A stretch of 64,000 bases of DNA from Geodermatophilus bullaregiensis (GTDB lineage: Bacteria > Actinomycetota > Actinomycetes > Mycobacteriales > Geodermatophilaceae), in the NCBI RefSeq assembly GCF_016907675.1, contig NZ_JAFBCJ010000001.1, forward strand, positions 1,302,001 through 1,366,000, in the 5' to 3' direction. The translations under genes were made by a program, and so were the position numbers. Below the pieces are notes generated by a model. The model had not been told where the DNA came from, made no database searches, and worked only from the letters and a program-made list of their open reading frames with translations. The first letter of the stretch is position 1; every line of letters begins with the position of its first letter. Positions 35,899 to 46,275 of the stretch are shown piece by piece.

Positions 35899-36759
35899 TC
35901 AGGTGCCCTGCTGCCCCGGGCGGTCGGCCGGCTGGACGGCCGGCTGGTCGAACGACTGCTTCTCGAACGACGGGGCGCCCGGGCCCAGGGCCCCGGCGGC
36001 GCCGGTGCCGCCCTCGATCGCCTGGCCGCCGGCCTCCTGCCCGCCCATCGCGGCGCGGATCTGCTCCAGTCGCGAGGCTCCGGCGACGTCGAGGGTGGCC
36101 TTCTGCACCTCGAGCATGCGGCCCTCGACGGAGGTCTGGGCGAGCTCCGCCTGACCCAGCGCGTTGGCGTAGCGCGCCTCGATCTTGTCGCGCACCTCGG
36201 CCAGGCTCGGCGTGTTGCCCGGCGCGGACAGCTCGTTGACCTGGCGCATCGAGGCGGCCACGTGCTCCTGCATCTTGGCCTGCTCGAGCTGGCTCATCAG
36301 CTTGGTGCGCTCGGCCAGCGTCGTCTGCAGCCGCATGCGGCTCTGCTCGACCGCCCCGCGGGCCTGCTCGGCGGCCTGCAGCGCCTCGTCGTGGCTGCGC
36401 TTGAGGTCCTCCATCGCCTGCTCGGCGGCCACCAGCTGGGTGGCGAAGGCCTGCGCGGCCTGCTCGTACTCGGCGGCCTTGGCCGCGTCGCCCCGGCCGC
36501 GCGTCTGATCGGCCAGCACCAGCGCCTGGCGCGCGGAGGCCTGCAGCTTCTCGACCTCCCCCAGCTGCCGGTTGAGCCGCATCTCCAGCTGCCGCTGGTT
36601 GCCCAGCACCGCGGCGGCCTGGTTGGCCAGCGACTGGTGCCGCTGCTGCTCGGCCTCGATGGCCTGGGCGATCTGGATCTTCGGGTCGGCCCGCTGGTCG
36701 ATCTGCGCGTTGGCCGACGCGGTCATGTACCGCCAGAGCTTGACGAACGGGTTGGGCAT
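35899..36759 (-). CDS. pspA: PspA/IM30-family membrane-stress protein
   Basis: Peripheral membrane protein that stabilises damaged cytoplasmic membranes. 286 residues, almost entirely coiled coil (about 20-225), starting [20 protein letters not shown]. The C-terminal 50 residues are a disordered Gly/Pro/Gln tail. A good ribosome-binding site (AGGAGGA) precedes the ATG. In mycobacteria pspA follows clgR directly; here it is about 8 kb away from clgR, and only a degenerate ClgR-like site (36789-36799) is seen upstream. Confidence 0.92.
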   Translation of the reverse strand: MPNPFVKLWRYMTASANAQIDQRADPKIQIAQAIEAEQQRHQSLANQAAAVLGNQRQLEMRLNRQLGEVEKLQASARQALVLADQTRGRGDAAKAAEYEQAAQAFATQLVAAEQAMEDLKRSHDEALQAAEQARGAVEQSRMRLQTTLAERTKLMSQLEQAKMQEHVAASMRQVNELSAPGNTPSLAEVRDKIEARYANALGQAELAQTSVEGRMLEVQKATLDVAGASRLEQIRAAMGGQEAGGQAIEGGTGAAGALGPGAPSFEKQSFDQPAVQPADRPGQQGT

Positions 36760-36926
36760 GGCTCCTCCTGCTCCGGCGCGGTCCGCGCCGCTCGTGGCTC
36801 CTCGGGCCGCCGTGGTCGACGACGGTCCTCCCCCGCCATCGTCCCAGGAGGACCGGCACCCCGGCCAACAGGGAGGTTCCCCGTCCTCCCTCCGGGGATC
36901 CCCGGGTGCCGGCGGCCGCGGGGCCC

Positions 36927-36932
36927 TAGGGT
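36927..36932 (+). promoter_or_regulatory. Candidate -10, leaderless pfkB-type gene
   Basis: TAGGGT, 6 nt before the ATG at 36939. Confidence 0.55.
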
Positions 36933-36938
36933 CGGGCG

Positions 36939-37973
36939 ATGGACAGCGACGTCCCCGCCCTCACGGTCCTCGGCGAGTTCGTCGTCGACCTGCTCCCCGA
37001 CCCGTCGGCCGGCGCCGGACCGGAGGGCACCACCCCCCACTACGTCGCCCGCCCCGGCGGCAACGCGCTCAACGTCGCCGTCGCGGCCGGCCGGCTCGGC
37101 ACGCCGGTCGCGCTGCTGGCCCGGCTGGGCACCGGCCCGCTGGCCACGCCGCTGCGCCGGCACGCCGAGCTGTCCGGGGTCGACCTGGCAGGGGTCGTCG
37201 ACGCCGTCGAGCCGGTCAGCCTGGCCGTCGTCGGCCTCGACGACTCGGGCTCCCCCGACTACGGCTTCCACGTGCAGGGCGCGGCCGACTGGCAGTGGAC
37301 CGACGAGGAGCTGGCGGCGGCGCTGCCCGGGGCCACGGCGGTGCTGCACGTCGGCTCCATCTCCTCCTGGACGCCGCCGGGGTGCGACGCGATCGCCCGC
37401 CTGGCCGAGCGGGTCGCCGGGCGGGCGCTGGTCAGCGTCGACCCCAACCTGCGGCCGATGCTCGCCGGCGGCCCGGTCGGCGCCTCGCTGGGCAACGACC
37501 CGGACGCCGTCCGCGCCCGCCTGGACCGGCTGGTCGCCGTGGCCGACGTCGTGAAGGTCAGCGCCGAGGACCTCGGGTGGCTGGAGCCCGACGCCGGAGC
37601 CGACCTCGACGGCGCCGCGCAGCGGTGGGCCGGACGCGGTCCGGCGCTGGTCCTGCTCACCGACGGCGGCGCCCCGCTGCGGGTGGCGCGGCCGGGACGC
37701 CCGCTGCTGCACCGCGCGCCGCCGCCGGTGACCGTCGTCGACACCGTCGGCGCCGGCGACTCGCTGGCCGCCGGGCTGTTCGCCGGCCTGCTGGCCGCCG
37801 GGGTGACCTCCCGCGCGGCGCTGGAGGCGCTGTCCGACGACGACCTGGTCCGCCTGGTCGACGACGCCGCCCTGGTCGCCGCGCTCAACTGCACCCGCGT
37901 GGGTGCCGACCCGCCGACCGCCGAGGAGCTGGCCGCCGCCCGGGCGGAGCGGGACGCCGACCCGGGCCGCTAG
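36939..37973 (+). CDS. PfkB-family sugar kinase (fructokinase-like)
   Basis: ATP-dependent kinase of the ribokinase fold, 344 residues. The N-terminal signature is [17 protein letters not shown] (about 31-47) and the C-terminal one [18 protein letters not shown], whose aspartate is the catalytic base. The acceptor sugar is not certain; fructose is typical of the closest families. It stands next to the sugar importer and the dead alpha-glucosidase, with which its stop is convergent, suggesting a former di- or trisaccharide utilisation locus. Probably leaderless. Confidence 0.9.
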   Translation: MDSDVPALTVLGEFVVDLLPDPSAGAGPEGTTPHYVARPGGNALNVAVAAGRLGTPVALLARLGTGPLATPLRRHAELSGVDLAGVVDAVEPVSLAVVGLDDSGSPDYGFHVQGAADWQWTDEELAAALPGATAVLHVGSISSWTPPGCDAIARLAERVAGRALVSVDPNLRPMLAGGPVGASLGNDPDAVRARLDRLVAVADVVKVSAEDLGWLEPDAGADLDGAAQRWAGRGPALVLLTDGGAPLRVARPGRPLLHRAPPPVTVVDTVGAGDSLAAGLFAGLLAAGVTSRAALEALSDDDLVRLVDDAALVAALNCTRVGADPPTAEELAAARAERDADPGR

Positions 37974-38828
37974 CCGGTCGCCAGCCAGGCGGCGGTGTCG
38001 GCGGGCCGGTCGCGGCGCAGCCGCAGGGCGGCCCGGTGGAGCGACAGCGTGGACGACGGGTCCTCGCGCTGGGCGGCCACGGTGAGGTCCCGCCACGCCG
38101 CCGGCTGCGGCAGCCGGGGGGCGACGCCGTCCGCGCTGAAGCCGAACGGCGGGCGGTCCCCGGACCACGGGGGACCTTGGCCACGGCGGGCGCCGCGTGG
38201 ACGCGGATGCCGTCGACACCCCGGTCGAGCCGGAAGCGGACGATCCCGTCGAACTCCTCCCGGACACCGGGGTGCTCCCAGTCGAGGTCGGGCTGCTCGG
38301 GGGCGAACAGGTGCAGGTACCACTGCCCCGGCCGGCCACCGGGCTCGTCGACCCACGTCCACGCCGGGCCGCCGAAGGCGCCGATCCAGTCGTTGGGCGG
38401 CTCGGCGCCCCCGGCCCGGCGTCCCGGAAGGAGTACCGCCCCCGCTCCGGTGACCCAGGACCCGCGCCGGGGGCTGCCCGGAACCACGGGTGCTCCGCCG
38501 AGGTGTGGCTCGCCACCAGGTCGACGACGACGCGCAGCCCCAGGGCGTGGGCGTCGGCGAGCAGTGCGTCGACGTCGGCGAGGGTCCCGAAGCGCGGGTC
38601 GACGTCGCGGTACTCGGCGACGTCGTAGCCGCCGTCGGCCATCGGGGACGGGTACCACGGGGTCGTCCAGAGGGCGTCCACGCCGAGGTCGGCGAGGTGC
38701 TCCAGCCGGCTGCGCAGACCCCGGACGGCACCGAGTCCGTCGCCGTCGCCGTCGGCGGAACTGGGCAGGTGAACCTCGTAGACGACCGCCGTCCGCCACC
38801 ACGGACGGCGGTCGTCCGACGTCGGCAC
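37970..38828 (-). pseudogene. Decayed GH13 alpha-glucosidase (oligo-1,6-glucosidase type)
   Basis: The N-terminal half of the barrel is recognisable (WWRTAVVYEVHLPS, DLGVDALWTTPWYPSPMADG, HALGLRVVVDLVASHTSAEH). A frameshift near 38420 moves to EPPNDWIGAFGGPAWTWVDE. The nucleophile region reads DGIRVHAAPAVAK, so the catalytic Asp has become His. The sequence then jumps at about 38175, with a further frame change, straight to the C-terminal PWSGDRPPFGFSADG. About 200 residues with the acid/base Glu and second Asp are gone. The gene therefore has two frame breaks, an internal deletion and a lost catalytic residue. It lies beside an intact sugar importer and is surely inactive. Confidence 0.88.
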
Positions 38829-38966
38829 GGTCCCGGCTCCCTCCCCGGGCGTCCCCGAGTGCGGGCGGCCGCGTCCTCCCGCCCCGGGCCTGCGAGGAGC
38901 GGGAGGACGGGCGGCCCCTGCCGGGCCCACCGCGGGCCCGGGAGCGGTGGGAGGCAGGCGGCTCTG

Positions 38967-40265
<1,299 letters not shown>

Positions 40266-40313
40266 CAGATCTCGTCCCCTCTGGACGTGAGTGGAGTGGG
40301 GAGCACAGCCGGG

Positions 40314-41147
40314 TCAGCCCTTGACCGCGCCGTTGGTGAGGCCGGCGACGATGCGCCGCTGGAACAGCAGGACCAGGACGACGACGGGGATGGTGACGAT
40401 CACCGCGGCCGCGGCGATGGCCCCCGTCGGGTCCTCGAACTGCGAGGCGCCGGTGAACAGGCCCAGCGCGGCCGGGACGGGACGGGACGCGTCCGTCGAC
40501 GTCAGCGAGATGCCGTAGGCGAAGTCGTTCCACGCGATGAAGAAGGCGATGATCGCGGTGGTGAAGACGCCCGGGGCGGCGAGCGGGACGATGACCTTGC
40601 GGAACGCCTGCCACGTGGTCGCACCGTCGACCTGCGCGGCCTGCTCCATCTCCCAGGGGATCTCCCGGAAGAACGCCGACATCGTCCAGATGGAGATGGG
40701 CAGGGTCAGTGACAGGTACGGGATGATCAGCCCGGGCCAGGTGTCGTAGAGCCCGATCTGCCGCCACAGGTTGAACAGCGGCGTGACGATCGAGATCACC
40801 GGGAAGATCGCCACCCCCAGCGCGGTGCCGAGGATGACCTTCTTGCCCGGGAAGTCCAGCCGGGCGATCGCGTACGCGGCGAACATCGACAGGATGCAGG
40901 AGATCGCCGTGGCGATCAGGCAGATCCCGAAGCTGTTGCGCAGCGCCGGCAGGAACAGGTCACTCGCCGACCCGGTGAGGATCGTCGAGTAGTTCACGAA
41001 CGAGAACTCGGTCGGCAGGAACTGGCCGTTGGCCACGTCCGACGGCGCCTTCAACGACAGCGAGATGATCCACGCGATCGGGAACAGGCAGTAGACGATG
41101 ATCAGGACGCCGCCGACGACCCACCAGACCTTCGACCTCGTCGACAT
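40314..41147 (-). CDS. Sugar ABC transporter permease (MalG/SugB type)
   Basis: 277 residues with six predicted membrane segments. The EAA loop reads EQAAQVDGATTWQAFRKVIV, typical of CUT1 carbohydrate permeases. The ATG overlaps the upstream permease stop by one base (TGATG), so they are coupled. It forms the channel with that protein. Confidence 0.93.
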   Translation of the reverse strand: MSTRSKVWWVVGGVLIIVYCLFPIAWIISLSLKAPSDVANGQFLPTEFSFVNYSTILTGSASDLFLPALRNSFGICLIATAISCILSMFAAYAIARLDFPGKKVILGTALGVAIFPVISIVTPLFNLWRQIGLYDTWPGLIIPYLSLTLPISIWTMSAFFREIPWEMEQAAQVDGATTWQAFRKVIVPLAAPGVFTTAIIAFFIAWNDFAYGISLTSTDASRPVPAALGLFTGASQFEDPTGAIAAAAVIVTIPVVVLVLLFQRRIVAGLTNGAVKG

Positions 41148-42109
41148 CAGCGCTCACCCCTCGCCTGGGCCAGGTCGACCTTGAAGCCCTTGATGAACAG
41201 GAACGCGATCAGCACGACCGCGAGGAAGAGCAGGACCGAGACCGCCGAGCCGAGGCCGATCTCCAACCGCGCGATGGTCTGCCGGTAGGCGAGGAAGGAC
41301 ACCGACTCGGTGCCGTTGGCCCCCGCCGTCATGATGTAGATGCTGTCGAAGACCCGGAAGGCGTCCAGCGTCCGGAACAGCAGGGCCACCATGATCGCGG
41401 CCTTCATGTTCGGGATGGTCACCTTCCACAGCCGCTGCCACCGGGTGGCGCCGTCGACCTTCGCCGCCTCCTGGAGCACCTCGGGCACCTGCGCCAGGCC
41501 GGCGAGCAGGAGGAGGGAGATGAACGGTGTGGTCTTCCAGATCTCGGCCAGGCAGATCACCAGCAGCGAGGTGCCGGTGCCGCCGAACCAGTCGGTGGTC
41601 GAGGCGATCCCGGGGAGCCACGCGAACCAGCTGTTGACGAAGCCGGTCTGGATGTTGAAGGCGAACTGCCAGGCGAAGGCGGACACGACCGTGATGACCG
41701 CGTACGGGATGAGGATCGCCGCCCGGACGACGGGCCGGATCGACGACAGGGCCTTGACCATGACCAGCGCCAGGGCAAAGCCGAGCACCAGCTCCACGGC
41801 GACGGTGACCACCGTGATGAGCACCGTGACGCCCACCGACTGCCACCACAGGGGGTCGGTGAGGACCACCCAGTAGTTCGACAGCCCGTTGAACGCCCGG
41901 TTCTCGGGGTCGGTGAGCCGGTAGCTGAACAGCGAGTCGTAGACCGCCTGCAGGATCGGGTACGCGGTCACCAGGAGCATGACCAGGAACGCCGGTCCGG
42001 CCAGGAGCCAGCCGAGTTTGCGCTCGGCCCGCGATCGGTCGCTGATCGTCCCGCGAGGTGAGGAGACCGGCTGGGTCTTCTCGACCGGCGGGAGGGTGGT
42101 CTGGGTCAT
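41147..42109 (-). CDS. Sugar ABC transporter permease (MalF/SugA type)
   Basis: 320 residues with six membrane segments after a cytoplasmic start (MTQTTLPPVEKTQPVSSPRG). The EAA loop is QEAAKVDGATRWQRLWKVTI. It lacks the large periplasmic P2 loop of E. coli MalF, as expected for the SugA group. The ATG overlaps the binding-protein stop by 4 bp. Confidence 0.93.
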   Translation of the reverse strand: MTQTTLPPVEKTQPVSSPRGTISDRSRAERKLGWLLAGPAFLVMLLVTAYPILQAVYDSLFSYRLTDPENRAFNGLSNYWVVLTDPLWWQSVGVTVLITVVTVAVELVLGFALALVMVKALSSIRPVVRAAILIPYAVITVVSAFAWQFAFNIQTGFVNSWFAWLPGIASTTDWFGGTGTSLLVICLAEIWKTTPFISLLLLAGLAQVPEVLQEAAKVDGATRWQRLWKVTIPNMKAAIMVALLFRTLDAFRVFDSIYIMTAGANGTESVSFLAYRQTIARLEIGLGSAVSVLLFLAVVLIAFLFIKGFKVDLAQARGER

Positions 42110-43470
42110 AGCAGCTGCTCTCCGCTCAGAACGGCGCTGATGAGTTCGGCGGCCCGCTGGGCCGTCTCGGGTGAGGCCGACGACGGCGGGTGGTACTCGC
42201 GCTGGAGGCCGCCGGAGACCTCGCTGTAGTAGGGGGTCTGCGGCCGGGGTGCCGCCAGCTCCAGGGAGTCCCGGATGGTGGCCGCCATCGGGAAGGCCTC
42301 CTGGACCTCCGGGTCGTCGTACACGGCCACCGACGACGCCGGGTTGCCGTTGGTGATCATGTACTCGGCCTGGTTCTCGTCGGTGGTGATGCACTCGGTC
42401 GCCTGGTAGGCGAGGTCGACGTTGTCGCTGAAGGCACCCACGCCGAGGTTGATCCCGCCGTACGGCGGCGCGCTCGGGGTCTCGGCGTCCACCCGCGGGT
42501 AGATCGTCCACCCGTAGTCGTCGGGCACCGAGGCGTCGAGCGTGCCGGCCTCGACGGCGCTGAGGGCGCGGGACCAGACGAACGGCCAGTTGACCATGAA
42601 GCCGCCGTCCTCGCTCTCGAACTGCGTGGCGGAGGTGTCCTCGCTCGAGGTGGAGAAGGCCGCCCCGACGACGCCGGAGTCCGCCACGAGCGCCATGACC
42701 TCGGCGGCACGCTCACCGGCCGGGCTGGTCAGGCCGAGCTGGATCTGGTCGGGGTCGGTGGAGTTCTCCTCGATGACCGAGCCGCCCGCCGACTCGATGA
42801 GCGCGTTGAACCACACGGTGAGCGACTCGGCTCGCCGTCCCTGGGCGCTGACGATCGTCCCGGTGTCCTGGGCGGCCTGGACGATCTGCTCCCACGTGAC
42901 CGGCTGGGTCATGTCCAGCCCGGCGGCCTCGGCGACCGACTTGCGGTACCAGAGCAGCTGGGTGTTGGCCCAGAACGGCACCGTGACCAGCTCCTCGTTC
43001 CAGGTCGAGCCCTCGATGGAGCTCTGGACGACGCCCTCGGTCACCCGGTCGGCGAGGTCCGCCGGGACGGGAGCGAGGAAGCCGGCCTGGGCGAACTCGG
43101 GGATGTAGGGCGGGTCGAGGCTGACGATGTCGATCGAGGCGTCGTTGGCCGCGAGCCGGCGGACGAGCTGCTCGCGCTGGGCCGAGGACTCCCGTGGCAG
43201 GATGGACACCGCGATCCGGTAGGCGCCGTCCGACTCCTCGGAGCACCTCTCGGCGATGGTCGCCTGTCCCCCCGAGTCGGGGTTGATGTACCAGTTGAGG
43301 ACCGGGGTGGCGGAGTCCTCTCCCCCGCCACCGCAGGCTGCCAGGGTGGACGCCAGGACGAACGCGGTCGCAGCCCCGCCCAGCACGCGTCGGCGTCGCC
43401 TGCGTGGCGTGCGGGACGGTCGGCGCCCCCCGGCGTCCGGCCCCGGTCGTTTCCCGATGGACAACCTCAT
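42106..43470 (-). CDS. Sugar-binding lipoprotein of ABC importer (LpqY/MalE-like)
   Basis: 454 residues. An Arg-rich N-region precedes the lipoprotein signal ending LAACGGGG (cleavage before C46). The body is a family 1 solute-binding protein (PVLNWYINPDSGGQATIAER, YIPEFAQAGFLAPVP, VPFWANTQLLWYRKS). First gene of the importer; it resembles the trehalose receptor LpqY in overall order (receptor, two permeases, ATPase). Trehalose or another alpha-glucoside is the best guess, supported by the remains of an alpha-glucosidase next to the locus. The ATG has GGGAGG 5 nt upstream. Confidence 0.92.
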   Translation of the reverse strand: MRLSIGKRPGPDAGGRRPSRTPRRRRRRVLGGAATAFVLASTLAACGGGGEDSATPVLNWYINPDSGGQATIAERCSEESDGAYRIAVSILPRESSAQREQLVRRLAANDASIDIVSLDPPYIPEFAQAGFLAPVPADLADRVTEGVVQSSIEGSTWNEELVTVPFWANTQLLWYRKSVAEAAGLDMTQPVTWEQIVQAAQDTGTIVSAQGRRAESLTVWFNALIESAGGSVIEENSTDPDQIQLGLTSPAGERAAEVMALVADSGVVGAAFSTSSEDTSATQFESEDGGFMVNWPFVWSRALSAVEAGTLDASVPDDYGWTIYPRVDAETPSAPPYGGINLGVGAFSDNVDLAYQATECITTDENQAEYMITNGNPASSVAVYDDPEVQEAFPMAATIRDSLELAAPRPQTPYYSEVSGGLQREYHPPSSASPETAQRAAELISAVLSGEQLL

Positions 43471-43587
43471 CGCCTCCCGATTCGGCGAGCTCTGACGATC
43501 ACCGCTCCCGTACGGTGGCCCACCTCACAGGCCGCCGCAACCCGGTCGTGTCCCTCGTGTGACCAGGGGTGCGGCGTTCCGGACGGA

Positions 43588-44817
43588 TCAGGGCCGGGTG
43601 GCGATCACCGAGGGCGTCGTGAGCTCCACGGGGGTGGCCGCGAGGACGGTGCTGACGTAGGACCGGGTGGCCTCCGTCGTGCCGACGTCGCGCCCGGCCT
43701 TCTCCGAGAGGAACCACCGGTGCTCGAGCACCTCGTGGAAGACCTCGGCCGGTGCCAGCCGCCCGGCGAGCTCCGCGGGGATGGCGTCGACCACGGGTTG
43801 GTAGACCTCGGACAGCCAGCGGGCCCCGGCCACCGCCTCCGACACCGGGGCGCCGCTCCTCTGCTCCAGGTAGGCGCGGTAGGTGCGCAGGTCGTTGAGC
43901 AGCCGCCGCGCCTGGTTCTCCTGCACCTCCAGGCCGGTGAGCCGGAAGAGCTCCCGCCGGTGCTGTCCCGGCGCGGAGACCCGGGTCTCGACCCGCAGGC
44001 GCGCACCCTCCTCGGAGGTCACCAGCTCGACCTCGCCGACGTCGAAGCCGAGGTCGTTGAGCCGCCGCAGCCGCTCGGCCACCCGGTAGCGCTGCTCCTC
44101 GGCGCGGAAGGCCTCCTCGCGGTTGACCTCCTCCCACAGGGACTCGTAGCGCACGGGCAGGCTGTCGGCGACCTCGATCGGGTCGACGCCGGCCGGCAGC
44201 AGCTCTCCGAACTGCAGGTCCAGCAGCTCGGCGCCCACGCGCTCCCGCGCCAGGTCGACGTCGTAGCCGCGCTGCCCCCGGCTCAGCTGCGGGTGGCGCT
44301 CGGCGGTCTCGGCGTCGACGAGGTGGGCCGCCAGCGCACCGGCGTCCAGCCGGAAGAGCGTGTTGGACAGCGAGCAGTCACCCCAGAACACCCCGGCCAG
44401 GTGCAGGCGCACGAGCAGCACGACGAGGGTGTCCATGAGCTGGTCCACCGACTGCCGCGCGCTGGGCCGGGAGAACAGGTAGCGGTAGGACATCGAGTAC
44501 TCGAGGTAGCGGGTGACGAGGATGGCGTCCTGCCCGTGGGGCCGGTCCACGCAGATGCCCAGCACGGAGACCGCCGGCAGGCCCTCCGCCTCGAACTCGC
44601 CGAGCAGCGCGTACTCGTGCCTGGCCAGCGGCTCGGCGATCTCCTTGAGGGCGAAGACCGCGCCCTGCTCGGCGACGAAGCGCACGACGTGCCGCGAGAT
44701 GCCGCGCTGCGGCACCTCGAGCAGGAGTCCGGGGTCCCACTCCTCGAGCGGCTGGTCCCAGGGCAGGGCGAGCAACCTCGCGCCGTCCGTCCCCGGGGGA
44801 CGGAACAGGTACCGCAC
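43588..44817 (-). CDS. DUF4032 protein with kinase-like fold
   Basis: 409 residues. It begins MRYLFRPPGTDGARLLALPW. A kinase-like core is visible: the lysine in FALKEIAEPLARHEYAL, the catalytic-loop-like WGDCSLSNTLFR with Asp and Asn, and DAETAE where kinases have DFG. The C-terminal half is the DUF4032 region. Substrate unknown. The GTG at 44817 was chosen because GGAGG stands 5 nt upstream; an ATG at 44856 has no such signal. It stands alone between the sugar importer and clgR. Confidence 0.85.
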   Translation of the reverse strand: MRYLFRPPGTDGARLLALPWDQPLEEWDPGLLLEVPQRGISRHVVRFVAEQGAVFALKEIAEPLARHEYALLGEFEAEGLPAVSVLGICVDRPHGQDAILVTRYLEYSMSYRYLFSRPSARQSVDQLMDTLVVLLVRLHLAGVFWGDCSLSNTLFRLDAGALAAHLVDAETAERHPQLSRGQRGYDVDLARERVGAELLDLQFGELLPAGVDPIEVADSLPVRYESLWEEVNREEAFRAEEQRYRVAERLRRLNDLGFDVGEVELVTSEEGARLRVETRVSAPGQHRRELFRLTGLEVQENQARRLLNDLRTYRAYLEQRSGAPVSEAVAGARWLSEVYQPVVDAIPAELAGRLAPAEVFHEVLEHRWFLSEKAGRDVGTTEATRSYVSTVLAATPVELTTPSVIATRP

Positions 44818-45012
44818 GGCGACCTCCGTGGCTGGGCGGTCGGCAGCCGACCGCACACGGTGGGGCTGCCGGCCTCACCATGCCACGACCGTGACGCCGT
44901 CGCGCGCCTCCGGCGACCCTCCGCTGTTCCCCGGGCGCGTCGCCCGCCCGTCCTCGGTGTCCCCCGCTGCCGGCCCCCTCGGGGCGTCCCGCCGCGGGCG
45001 CCGCGACCGGCC

Positions 45013-45438
45013 TCAGGCGGCCAGGGAGACGGCGCTGCCCGCGCGGTGCGCGGCGCGGGTGGTGGTGCCGACCAGCGCGAGCGCGGGCTCGGGCGCCGGG
45101 GTGCCGGCGTCGGCGGGGACGGCGACCGGCTCGGCCGGTGCGTCCTCCACGGGGCCCCCGACGGCGGCGCCGGCCGTGGCGGGGGTGAGCGGACGGACCC
45201 GGCCGTCGGGCCCGCGCAGCTCGGTGCTGATCTCGGCGAGCAGGTCGGCCAGCTCGACGTCGAGGGCGTCGCAGATGGAGGCGAGCAGTTCCGAGGAGGC
45301 CTCCTTCTGGCCCCGCTCCACCTCCGAGAGGTAGCCCAGGCTCACCCGGGCGGCACCGGAGACGTCGCGCAGCGTCCGCCGCTGGCGCAGGCGGTGACCA
45401 CGCAGGGTCCGCCCGAGCTGGGTGCGCAGCAGCGTCAT
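45013..45438 (-). CDS. clgR: Transcriptional activator ClgR
   Basis: Activates clp protease and membrane-stress genes in actinobacteria. 141 residues. The XRE-type helix-turn-helix spans about 8-65 ([20 protein letters not shown], then [20 protein letters not shown]). A flexible tail follows. The C-terminus is SVSLAA, an Ala-Ala degron like those through which ClgR is itself degraded by ClpP. The ATG has AGGAGA upstream. A near-consensus ClgR box lies about 104 bp upstream, indicating auto-regulation. Confidence 0.92.
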   Translation of the reverse strand: MTLLRTQLGRTLRGHRLRQRRTLRDVSGAARVSLGYLSEVERGQKEASSELLASICDALDVELADLLAEISTELRGPDGRVRPLTPATAGAAVGGPVEDAPAEPVAVPADAGTPAPEPALALVGTTTRAAHRAGSAVSLAA

Positions 45439-45541
45439 GGCCGTCTCCTGTCTGGCGGGGGAAGAGCGGCGGCACCCGCCGGTGCCGTGCGCCCACGGTA
45501 CTTGGCCGGTCTGACGCGCACCGGCCCGGCGCGGTCACGTC

Positions 45542-45552
45542 CGCTCATGGCG
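45542..45552. promoter_or_regulatory. ClgR box upstream of clgR
   Basis: CGCTCATGGCG fits the core CGCYNANRGCG reported for ClgR in Corynebacterium. The outer flanks fit only partly. Confidence 0.6.
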
Positions 45553-45605
45553 TAACGCCGCCACCGACCAGGACGTTCCGTCCCCGACCGGTGGGCGCGT
45601 CGGGG

Positions 45606-46268
45606 TCAGGCGACGGTGTCGCTGCGGGAGCCGGCCGGCCCGGCGGCACGCCGGGCGGTGGCCGCGCGCATGGCCCGGGCACTGGTCCGGCGCAGCGTCA
45701 GCGCTCGGTAGACGTAGTCCAGGCCGGTGGCCAGGGTCAGTACCAGCGCGGCGGCCATGACCCACCAGCGGGCGCTGGCCAGCAGCCCGGTCAGCGGCAG
45801 GATGTAGAGGCCGATCGCCAGGGCCTGCACGACGGTCTTCGCCTTGCCGCCGCGGCTGGCGGCGATGACGCCGTGGCGGATCACCCAGAACCGCAGCAGG
45901 GTCACCCCGACCTCGCGGACGAGGATCGCCAGCGTCACCCACCAGGGCAGCAGCCCGAGGACCGACAGCCCGATGAGCGCGGTGCCGGTGAGCGCCTTGT
46001 CGGCGATCGGGTCGGCCAGCTTGCCGAACTCGGTCACCTGACCGGTGCGCCGCGCGATGAGCCCGTCGTAGCGGTCGGTGATGATCGCCAGCCCGAAGAA
46101 CACCGTGGCCCACACCCGCCGGCCGTCGTCCACCCCGCCGTCGGAGATCAGCAGGGCGGCGAAGACCGGCACGACCGCCAGCCGCAGCACGGTCAGCGCG
46201 TTGGGCAGGTTGACCAGCCGCGCCGACTGCGGGGGCGTGGCCGCGGGGTCGGGGGCCACGTCGCTCAC
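45606..46268 (-). CDS. pgsA: CDP-diacylglycerol-glycerol-3-phosphate phosphatidyltransferase
   Basis: Makes phosphatidylglycerol phosphate in the membrane. 220 residues, about five to six membrane helices. The CDP-alcohol phosphotransferase motif D-x2-D-G-x2-A-R-x8-G-x3-D-x3-D is complete (DRYDGLIARRTGQVTEFGKL, then ADPIADK). The tail is Arg/Ala-rich. It starts 7 bp after the rimO stop and is co-transcribed. The cinA gene that often lies between pgsA and clgR in other actinobacteria is absent here. Confidence 0.94.
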   Translation of the reverse strand: MSDVAPDPAATPPQSARLVNLPNALTVLRLAVVPVFAALLISDGGVDDGRRVWATVFFGLAIITDRYDGLIARRTGQVTEFGKLADPIADKALTGTALIGLSVLGLLPWWVTLAILVREVGVTLLRFWVIRHGVIAASRGGKAKTVVQALAIGLYILPLTGLLASARWWVMAAALVLTLATGLDYVYRALTLRRTSARAMRAATARRAAGPAGSRSDTVA

Positions 46269-46275
46269 CGGGCGC

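Noticed and set aside
36789..36799. ClgR-box-like CGCTCGTGGCT upstream of pspA
   Set aside because: It breaks the conserved second GCG and the central A, so it is too weak to call a site without binding data.
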